Origin: an uncultured Eubacteriales bacterium | Lineage (GTDB): Bacteria > Bacillota > Clostridia > Lachnospirales > Lachnospiraceae | Reading direction: 5' to 3' | Assembly: GCA_949297565.1 (NCBI GenBank) | Contig: CASFUI010000271.1 | Coordinates: 1 to 17,516, forward strand | DNA: 17,516 nucleotides | Part shown: one piece after another, positions 12,187-17,516 of the stretch | Position numbering within the stretch: the stretch's first letter is position 1 | How the letters are laid out: every line of letters starts with the position of its first letter | Translations under genes and position numbers: made by a program | Notes under the pieces: model-generated | The model's input: only the letters and a program-made list of their open reading frames with translations | Databases searched by the model: none | What the model was told of the DNA's origin: nothing

Positions 12187-13194
12187 TTATGGATTTATTA
12201 CGCTTACGGGATGACCTTCCAGAAAAGCCCTGAAATTGGAAATCGCGACAGCTACGGAGCGCAGTCTTGAGGTTTTCGGAAGATAGGCGATGTGGTCTGT
12301 GATGGTGGCGTTATCACAGTGAAGAATTGCCAGGTCATGCCTCGGAGGCTCTTCGCTTATTACATCAAGTCCTGCGGCATATATTTTTCCTGAATTTAAC
12401 GCGTCTACCAAATCCTGCTCAGCAATCAGTCCGCCCCGTGATGTATTGATTAATATTACGCCGTCCTTCATTTCTGAGATTGTATTCCTGTTAATCATTT
12501 CTTTTGTTTCGGCGGTCAGAGGAGTGTGAAGTGAGATAACATCAGAACGGGAGAGAAGTTCAGGGAGTGAAACCTGTTCAATAAAATCGTACTCTTCTCC
12601 TTTTTTGGTGTGGCGGTTGTAAGAAATGACCTTCATTCCGAAGCCGTTTGCTATCTTAGCTGCGCAGTAGCCTATTTTGCCAAGACCGATGATACCGAAG
12701 GTAAGGCCGTTTAATTCAATCTGGTCGCTTAAGCCGAACATGTAATTGGGAGCTTTGTCATTTACCCAGTCGTGAGTTTTGACATATGTATTGTGAAGCT
12801 CTACTTTGTGACATATATCCAGAAGAAGCGCAAAGGCAAATTCTGCTATAGTGCTTGCTCCGTAAGCGGTGTTTGTGACAGTGACCCCGTATCGGTGAGT
12901 GAGCTCCACATCAAACTCTTCATATCCGTGAGCCAGCCCTGCCATATATTTAAGCTTAGGGTGTTTTTTGAAGAATTCTTCGGTGATAAGGCTTTTTCTC
13001 AGATATACGCCAATAACGGCTTCAGTGTCAGCATCGATAATATCACTTATCTCATCAGAAGACAAACTTTTGTCATATATATAAAAGTGGCATTCTGTAC
13101 CGGGAACGGATTCAAGCATGTGCCACCGTTCCGTCATGTCCTCAAGCGTTATGTCGCTGCTCTTTGGTTTTGATATAAGTACTTGAACCTTCAT
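12187..13194 (-). CDS. D-isomer-specific 2-hydroxyacid dehydrogenase
   Basis: A 335-residue cytoplasmic NAD(P)H-dependent oxidoreductase that interconverts a 2-keto acid and a D-2-hydroxy acid. The coenzyme-binding domain begins at about residue 164 with GIIGLGKIG (Gly170, Gly172, Gly175). The catalytic triad is visible: Arg253 in TSRGG, Glu282 in SEEPP and His301 in TDHIAYLP. After the second strand the sequence is SYNRHTKK (191-198) rather than the Asp of NAD-specific enzymes; Arg194 suggests NADP(H) preference, as in glyoxylate/hydroxypyruvate reductases. The exact substrate is unknown. Start choice: AGGAGG precedes ATG 13194 by nine bases and ATG 13200 by only three, so 13194 is preferred. 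It is divergent from the MATE gene, with a shared operator type in both promoters, and 114 bases upstream of tetR on the same strand. Confidence 0.9.
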   Translation of the reverse strand: MKVQVLISKPKSSDITLEDMTERWHMLESVPGTECHFYIYDKSLSSDEISDIIDADTEAVIGVYLRKSLITEEFFKKHPKLKYMAGLAHGYEEFDVELTHRYGVTVTNTAYGASTIAEFAFALLLDICHKVELHNTYVKTHDWVNDKAPNYMFGLSDQIELNGLTFGIIGLGKIGYCAAKIANGFGMKVISYNRHTKKGEEYDFIEQVSLPELLSRSDVISLHTPLTAETKEMINRNTISEMKDGVILINTSRGGLIAEQDLVDALNSGKIYAAGLDVISEEPPRHDLAILHCDNATITDHIAYLPKTSRLRSVAVAISNFRAFLEGHPVSVINP

Positions 13195-13229
13195 AATCAT
13201 TTACCTCCTGTTTATGTTTGATAGAAAAG

Positions 13230-13258
13230 AGTATAAATTATACATGTATAAAAGTCAA
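13230..13258 (-). promoter_or_regulatory. Promoter of the 2-hydroxyacid dehydrogenase
   Basis: On the minus strand TTGACT (13258-13253), a 17-base spacer and TATACT (13235-13230). The start would be near 13223, giving a leader of about 30 bases. The spacer is nearly filled by a perfect 14-base palindrome. Confidence 0.8.
13238..13251. promoter_or_regulatory. TTATAC-type operator, dehydrogenase copy (perfect palindrome)
   Basis: TTATACATGTATAA is a perfect 14-base palindrome lying between the -35 and -10 boxes of the dehydrogenase promoter, a position where repressor binding excludes polymerase. Nearly the same sequence occurs at 13411-13424, and a diverged copy at 12105-12118. Confidence 0.7.
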
Positions 13259-13398
13259 GAAGTAAAAGTTGAGATTATAAAATTAAAAACTAAATGATGT
13301 CCGATTCAACAAAGACGCTAAAATGGCAAAAACAACTTAATTTTATTAAGGAAAAACAATAAAATACTAAAATTATTAATGAAATTAGAAAACAGGTA

Positions 13399-13427
13399 TT
13401 GACAATGTGGTTATACACGTATAATAT
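13399..13427 (+). promoter_or_regulatory. Promoter of the MATE gene
   Basis: A perfect TTGACA (13399-13404), then TAATAT (13422-13427) at 17 bases; a perfect TATAAT at 13420-13425 has a short 15-base spacing. Transcription would start near 13434, about 110 bases before the gene. Confidence 0.75.
13411..13424. promoter_or_regulatory. TTATAC-type operator, MATE copy
   Basis: TTATACACGTATAA differs from the palindrome at 13238-13251 at one central base, and lies in the spacer and -10 box of the MATE promoter. The shared site implies a common regulator, most simply the TetR protein at 11431-12072. Confidence 0.7.
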
Positions 13428-13544
13428 AAGCGCATACAAAAGCAAAGCAACACAATTTGATACACAAGATAATGGCTGAAGCTTACAGAAAGAAATTACT
13501 GTGAGACAGCAAAATCTTAATAAAGAGCAAGGAGAGGTGATTAA

Positions 13545-14960
13545 ATGGAAGCAAATGAACGCGTCAGCGGTCTGGGAACAAAAAAATTATTTCCGCTGAT
13601 TGTTTCCATGTCTATTCCGGCGATATGCGGAAATATAACCACGGCGTTATATAATGTAGTTGACAGATTATTTGTCGGACAGTTCGTCGGAAGAAACGCT
13701 CTGGGAGCAATCGGTCTTATGTTTCCTCTGAATAATGTCACCTCAGCGATAACAGTTTTGCTTACAGTCGGCGGCGGCGCGCTAATTTCACTGTCATTGG
13801 GAAGAAAGGAAAAGGAGAAAGCTGACAGGGCGTTTACAAATATTGTTGTGATGGGTGCGATACTTGCATTTATAACAACGGTGTTCTTTTTCCTGTTTGC
13901 GGATCCGCTCATATCACTGTGCGGAGCGAGGAAAAGCTCGGCGCTTCATGACCTGGCAGTTTCGTATCTGAGGATTGTGGCAGTTGGGCAGTTCTTTCAG
14001 ATAATAAATTTAGGCCTGGCAGGGGCAATCCGGGCGGAGGGAAATGTAAAATATTCAATGGTTGTCTCGATGATAGGAGCTGTCCTCAACGTCGGGTTAG
14101 ATGCATTATTTATCATTGTATTTAACGGAGGACTTGAGGGGGCGGCAATAGCTACAGCGATAAGCCAGGTGGTCGGAGCGCTGGCAAGCGCCTCGTATTT
14201 TATAAGAAAGAAGGGCGTTCTCAGGTGGGCGGGTCTGAAAAATACAGGTTTCAGACAGATGCTTGAGATTGCCGGACTTGGAATAGCGCCGGCTGTGTTT
14301 CAGGCGTTTGGGCTTGTCAATAACCTGATTACCAACAATTCACTCATGATATACGGCGATAAGGAAATGGGAGCCGGAGGCGGAGATTTGGCAATATCGG
14401 CTTTATCAGTGGTAAGCACCGTAGAGAGTATCGCGTTAATGGTAGTTCTGGGTATGAATAACGCAATTTCGACGATTATCAGTTATAACTACGGTGCAAA
14501 ACAGTACAAAAGAACGAGAGATGCGGCTCTTATAGGTCAGGCAATAGCGTTTGGAATATGCACGATAGTATGGCTGTTTATGATGTTTGTGCCTCAGGTG
14601 CTGTTTGCGATATTCAGCAGCGGAGACACGCAGCTTGCGGAATACGGAGCTATGGCGATGAGAAAATCAAAAATTATGATTTTGTTCCTGGGCTCTCAGA
14701 CGCTTGCATCAATGTATTTCTCAGCAATAGGAAAACCGAAGGTGGCGACGCTTATATCTATAAGCAGAAACGGATTGTTTTTAATCCCCGCGCTGCTTAT
14801 ACTTCCGAGATTTATGGGGCTTGACGGAGTGCTTTACAGCTCAAGCGTATCGGACTTCTGTTCTTTGGTGCTTGTGTCGTTCATATACATAAAAGGAATA
14901 TTACAACTGAATAAAAAAGAAAAAGAGAAAATCAAGTATAGCAAAGGCGCTGTTGAGTAA
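13545..14960 (+). CDS. MATE family multidrug/metabolite efflux pump
   Basis: A 471-residue membrane protein of the MATE (multidrug and toxic compound extrusion) superfamily, DinF/NorM/MepA-like, with two six-helix halves. Recognisable features are the N-terminal PLIVSMSIPAICGNITTALYNVVDRLFVGQ region (about 17-46), where D-R-L-F-V-G-Q is typical of MepA-like members; GAIRAEGNVKYSM (about 164-176); and the second-half equivalent NNAISTIISYNYGAKQYKR. It should export a cationic or amphipathic compound using a Na+ or proton gradient; the substrate is not readable. Start ATG 13545 has GGAGAGG six to eight bases upstream. Its promoter shares an operator with the divergent dehydrogenase. An intrinsic terminator overlaps its last codons, so most transcripts should end here. 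Confidence 0.92.
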   Translation: MEANERVSGLGTKKLFPLIVSMSIPAICGNITTALYNVVDRLFVGQFVGRNALGAIGLMFPLNNVTSAITVLLTVGGGALISLSLGRKEKEKADRAFTNIVVMGAILAFITTVFFFLFADPLISLCGARKSSALHDLAVSYLRIVAVGQFFQIINLGLAGAIRAEGNVKYSMVVSMIGAVLNVGLDALFIIVFNGGLEGAAIATAISQVVGALASASYFIRKKGVLRWAGLKNTGFRQMLEIAGLGIAPAVFQAFGLVNNLITNNSLMIYGDKEMGAGGGDLAISALSVVSTVESIALMVVLGMNNAISTIISYNYGAKQYKRTRDAALIGQAIAFGICTIVWLFMMFVPQVLFAIFSSGDTQLAEYGAMAMRKSKIMILFLGSQTLASMYFSAIGKPKVATLISISRNGLFLIPALLILPRFMGLDGVLYSSSVSDFCSLVLVSFIYIKGILQLNKKEKEKIKYSKGAVE

Positions 14961-14978
14961 ATACAACAGCGCCTTTTT
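14943..14978 (+). terminator. Intrinsic terminator of the MATE gene
   Basis: AAAGGCGCTGTTG (14943-14955) and CAACAGCGCCTTT (14964-14976) pair perfectly over 13 bp with an 8-base loop that contains the MATE stop codon, followed by a T-run to 14978. This is a strong terminator, only 49 bases before the next start codon. Confidence 0.9.
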
Positions 14979-15027
14979 GTTTACGATGAGGCACAAAAAG
15001 GGAAAGTGAGAAAAGGAGGAGAATTAT

Positions 15028-15945
15028 ATGCTGAAGTATATTTTAAAGAGGTTAGGGTTAGGAGTAATAACTCTGTTTGTACTGATTACGATTACGTTTT
15101 ATCTCACAAGACTGATGCCGGGAAATCCTTTTGCGTCAGACAATATTTCAGACACAGCTAAGGCTCAGCTTAATTCAAAATACGGATTGGATAAACCGCT
15201 TGACCAGCAGTACATTCTTTACATTAAAAATCTTCTTCACGGGGATTTGGGAGTCTCATACAAAAAAACCGGCGTTTCGGTAAACACGATAATAGCTCAG
15301 GGACTTCCAAATACAGTTTCACTCGGACTTACGGCGTTTATATTTTCACTTATTGTCGGGGTGGCTATGGGTATCTGGATGGCAGCGACCAAAAGGGAGT
15401 GGGTCAGAGGAATTCTGCTTACGGGAACAACGCTGGGAGTAAGTATACCCAACTTTGTATTTGCAATCCTGTTGATGCTGGTGTTCGGCGTTTATCTCAA
15501 AGTGCTTCCGGCAACAGGTCTTTCAACGCCACAGCATTATGTTCTTCCGGTGATTGCAATGTCGGCATATCCTATTTCTCAGATTTCAAGACTGGTACAG
15601 TCAAGCTACAGCGAGGCGATGAATCAGGATTATGTGGTAATGGCAAAGGCAAAGGGACTTAAGAAGAGCACAATTACATTTAAGCATATTTTAAAGAACG
15701 CAATTCTTCCGGTAATAACTATTGCCGGACCGATGATAGCTTTTCTCCTTACGGGAAGTTTCGTCATCGAAAATGTATTTGCTATTCCTGGCATCGGACG
15801 GGAGTTTGTAAATGCCATTTCCAACAGAGATTACACGATAATTATGGGAATGACAATTTTTATAGGAGCGATGATTATTGTGTGCAATCTGATTGTGGAT
15901 ATTATATCGGCGATTGTTGACCCTAGAATAAAGCTTTCAAAGTAG
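15028..15945 (+). CDS. Oligopeptide/dipeptide-type ABC importer, permease subunit (OppB/DppB-like)
   Basis: A 305-residue inner-membrane permease of full length. An N-terminal membrane helix with LKRLGLGVITLFVLITITF is followed by RLMPGNPF (28-35), the standard OppB/DppB opening. GLPNTVSLGL (92-101) begins the core domain. The EAA-type coupling loop that contacts the ATPases lies at about residues 196-230 (EAMNQDYVVMAKAKG ... HILKNAILP). The end DPRIKLS is also typical. It imports peptides, or in some relatives nickel or sugars, with OppC and the ATPases. Start ATG 15028 follows GGAGGAG closely. No promoter is apparent in the 49 bases after the MATE terminator. The periplasmic-type binding protein is not in the window and may lie downstream. 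Confidence 0.93.
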   Translation: MLKYILKRLGLGVITLFVLITITFYLTRLMPGNPFASDNISDTAKAQLNSKYGLDKPLDQQYILYIKNLLHGDLGVSYKKTGVSVNTIIAQGLPNTVSLGLTAFIFSLIVGVAMGIWMAATKREWVRGILLTGTTLGVSIPNFVFAILLMLVFGVYLKVLPATGLSTPQHYVLPVIAMSAYPISQISRLVQSSYSEAMNQDYVVMAKAKGLKKSTITFKHILKNAILPVITIAGPMIAFLLTGSFVIENVFAIPGIGREFVNAISNRDYTIIMGMTIFIGAMIIVCNLIVDIISAIVDPRIKLSK

Positions 15946-15957
15946 GAGGTATCGGCT

Positions 15958-16872
15958 ATGTTAAGTAAATCAGAATATTTTGAACCTATAGACGCGAGCG
16001 AAAAAAACGATGAGTTTATTGCAATAGAGAGCAAGAGCTTTTTCAGGGATGTATGCGAGAGATTTGTAAAAAATAAAAGAGCAATGGCAGCTCTTGTAGT
16101 ATTTCTTATCATAGCTCTGATGGCTATTTTCGGGCCTATGATCTCACCTTACTCATATGACGGCATGGATACATCGATTATGAATCAGAAACCGAGCGCT
16201 GCTCACTGGTTTGGAACTGACCGTTTCGGCAGGGATCTTTTTACCAGAGTTCTCTATGGAGCGAGAATAAGTCTCATGGTAGGTATTGTGACTGCGGCAA
16301 TAAATACTCTTATAGGAATAATTTACGGCGGTATAGCGGGTTATGTGGGAGGACGCGTAGATATGTGGATGATGAGGCTTACGGATATACTCTATTCCAT
16401 TCCTGAGCTTCTGTACATAATACTTATAATGTTGATTTTCGGCTCAAACGTGCGAAGCATAATAATAGGCATATGTGTCGCGGGCTGGGTTTCCATGGCG
16501 CGAATGGTGCGCTCGCAGATTATCACATTAAAGGAGCAGGAATTTGCTCTTGCTGCTTTTGTGCTGGGTGCAAGCAGCTGCAGGATACTTTTTAAGCATC
16601 TGATTGTCAACTCACTTGGAACAATTATTGTAACGGTCACGCTGATGATACCGCAGGCGATTTTCATGGAAGCGTTCTTAAGCTTCGTCGGAGTCGGTAT
16701 TTCCGCTCCGATGGCAAGTCTCGGAACACTGGCGCAGGACGCGAGAACTTATCTTGAGATATTTCCGTATCAGATGTTGTTTCCGGTTGCGGCAATATGT
16801 GTGACGATATTCAGCCTGAACTTTATCGGGGAAGGTCTGAATTCAGCATTAAATCCTAAGGGAAAGAGATAA
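15958..16872 (+). CDS. Oligopeptide/dipeptide-type ABC importer, permease subunit (OppC/DppC-like)
   Basis: A 304-residue partner permease. A cytoplasmic N-terminus of about 40 residues leads into the OppC_N helix (about 42-62), then the hallmark HWFGTDRFGRDLFTRVLYGARISL (about 83-106). Further core helices follow, with the coupling loop around KEQEFALAAFVLGASS ... HLIVNSLG and the family-typical FLSFVGVGI near the C-terminus, ending in NFIGEGLNSALNPK. ATG 15958 is seven bases after AGGAGGT and 12 bases after the OppB stop, so the pair is translated from one message. It forms a heterodimer with the preceding permease. Substrate is not defined by sequence. Confidence 0.93.
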   Translation: MLSKSEYFEPIDASEKNDEFIAIESKSFFRDVCERFVKNKRAMAALVVFLIIALMAIFGPMISPYSYDGMDTSIMNQKPSAAHWFGTDRFGRDLFTRVLYGARISLMVGIVTAAINTLIGIIYGGIAGYVGGRVDMWMMRLTDILYSIPELLYIILIMLIFGSNVRSIIIGICVAGWVSMARMVRSQIITLKEQEFALAAFVLGASSCRILFKHLIVNSLGTIIVTVTLMIPQAIFMEAFLSFVGVGISAPMASLGTLAQDARTYLEIFPYQMLFPVAAICVTIFSLNFIGEGLNSALNPKGKR

Positions 16873-16884
16873 GGAGGCGGGCCT

Positions 16885-17516
16885 ATGAAACTCTTGGAAA
16901 TAAAAAATCTTACTACGGAATTTAAGACGGGACAGGGAATTGTCAAGGCGGTAAGAAATGTAAATTACAGTCTGGAAAAAGGAGAAATATTGGGCATTGT
17001 CGGAGAGTCCGGCTCGGGAAAGAGCGTGGGAATGCTGTCGCTCATGGGGCTGTTGGCTGATAACGGAAAAATTGTATCAGGCAGCATCGTGTTTGACGGC
17101 GAGGAGATTTCCCCGATAAGCGAAAAATACATAAACAACAGAAAGGCATATGAGAAGCGGATGCAGGAAATAAGGGGAAATGACATAGGAATGATTTTTC
17201 AGGACCCGATGACTTTCCTTAATCCTATATTAAAGGTAGGAACGCAGATTGAAGAACAGATTTTGAGACATACGAAGTGCTCCAAAAAAGAGGCAAGGGA
17301 GAGAGCCGTTGAGCTTATGAAAAAGGTCGGAATACCAAGTCCCGAAAAGAGAATTGACCAGTATCCGTTTCAGTTTTCAGGAGGTATGAGACAGAGAATT
17401 ATAATTGCGATTGCGCTCTCATGCAATCCAAAGCTGATTATCGCAGATGAGCCGACAACGGCGCTCGATGTTACAGTTCAGAGCCAGATACTCGAGCTTC
17501 TTCAGCAGATAGCTGA
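16885..17516 (+). CDS. Oligopeptide/dipeptide-type ABC importer, ATPase subunit (OppD/DppD-like), 3'-truncated by window edge
   Basis: The first 210 residues of an ATPase (usual length about 320-350) run off the window end. Walker A is GESGSGKS (40-47), the Q-loop Gln106 is in FQDPMTFLNP (105-114, the OppD/DppD style), the signature is FSGGM (164-168), and Walker B is LIIADE with catalytic Glu189, followed by PTTALDVT. All ATPase motifs seen are canonical. The C-terminal OppD-specific region, which in some members carries an Fe-S cluster, is beyond the window. ATG 16885 is preceded by AAGGAGG (16871-16877) and lies 12 bases after the OppC stop. A second ATPase (OppF) and a binding protein are expected downstream. 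Confidence 0.93.
   Translation, partial: MKLLEIKNLTTEFKTGQGIVKAVRNVNYSLEKGEILGIVGESGSGKSVGMLSLMGLLADNGKIVSGSIVFDGEEISPISEKYINNRKAYEKRMQEIRGNDIGMIFQDPMTFLNPILKVGTQIEEQILRHTKCSKKEARERAVELMKKVGIPSPEKRIDQYPFQFSGGMRQRIIIAIALSCNPKLIIADEPTTALDVTVQSQILELLQQIA

Larger units (their letters stand above)
13195..13544. other. 350-base divergent promoter region between dehydrogenase and MATE
   Basis: Both promoters with their TTATAC-type operators lie here (13230-13258 minus, 13399-13427 plus). The 140 bases between them are very AT-rich and hold no gene; the only structure seen is a small inverted repeat, CTTAAT-TTT-ATTAAG (13336-13350). The MATE leader is about 110 bases long and contains nothing clearly folded. 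Confidence 0.7.

Noticed and set aside
13472..13504. Short upstream ORF (10 codons) in the MATE leader
   Set aside because: No ribosome binding site and no associated terminator or pairing; probably chance.
1..17516. CRISPR array, insertion sequence, prophage or toxin-antitoxin system
   Set aside because: No regularly spaced direct repeats, transposase or integrase motifs, phage genes or paired small toxin-like genes were found.

Overview
The window looks like a chromosomal segment of a low-to-mid GC Gram-positive anaerobe of the Clostridia, probably Lachnospiraceae or a near relative. This is inferred from strong AGGAGG-type ribosome binding sites, sigma-A-like promoters with 17-base spacers, frequent GTG/TTG starts, short AT-rich intergenic regions and the gene families present. 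No rRNA, tRNA, CRISPR array, insertion sequence or prophage gene is visible. All genes look intact; the first (purine permease) and last (OppD-like ATPase) are cut by the window edges.

Layout. 1-1342 (minus): xanthine phosphoribosyltransferase (xpt) followed by a xanthine/uracil-type permease, a purine salvage pair. Its leader has competing hairpins but no recognisable purine riboswitch. 1522-3240 (plus): a three-gene operon of unknown purpose (MmcQ/YjbR-like protein, 2H phosphoesterase-like protein, DUF3592-like membrane protein). 3293-7503 (plus): a heterodimeric multidrug-type ABC exporter, whose first half has a degenerate ATPase site, followed by a MarR regulator. The exporter promoter carries a perfect 9-bp inverted repeat over the -10 box, a good candidate operator for that MarR protein. 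7599-9609 (minus): KtrA/KtrB potassium uptake. 9610-10036: a 427-base divergent regulatory region. 10037-11377 (plus): a CNNM/CorC-type CBS-domain membrane protein. 11431-13194 (minus): a TetR regulator and a D-2-hydroxyacid dehydrogenase. 13545-14960 (plus): a MATE efflux pump. 15028 to the end (plus): an oligopeptide/dipeptide-type ABC importer (two permeases and the start of an ATPase).

The two most interesting signals are regulatory. First, the CNNM gene is preceded by a leader with a strong intrinsic terminator (9919-9962). The terminator lies entirely inside a 45-codon upstream ORF with a good ribosome binding site, and that ORF begins with an Asp-rich stretch (MSDADSDAD). This resembles a translation-controlled attenuator. 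Because CNNM/MpfA proteins move Mg2+, it may be a Mg2+ sensor based on ribosome destabilisation by acidic residues, a mechanism known from the enterobacterial mgtL leader; this is inference. Second, near-identical palindromes (TTATAC-NN-RTATAA) sit in the promoters of tetR, the dehydrogenase and the MATE pump, suggesting that the TetR protein controls all three as a small local regulon.

Other structure includes a marR leader whose hairpin loop is perfectly complementary to the region just upstream of the marR ribosome binding site, a related hairpin repeat shared by the xpt and marR leaders, and a perfect 19-bp hairpin between the convergent marR and ktrA genes.
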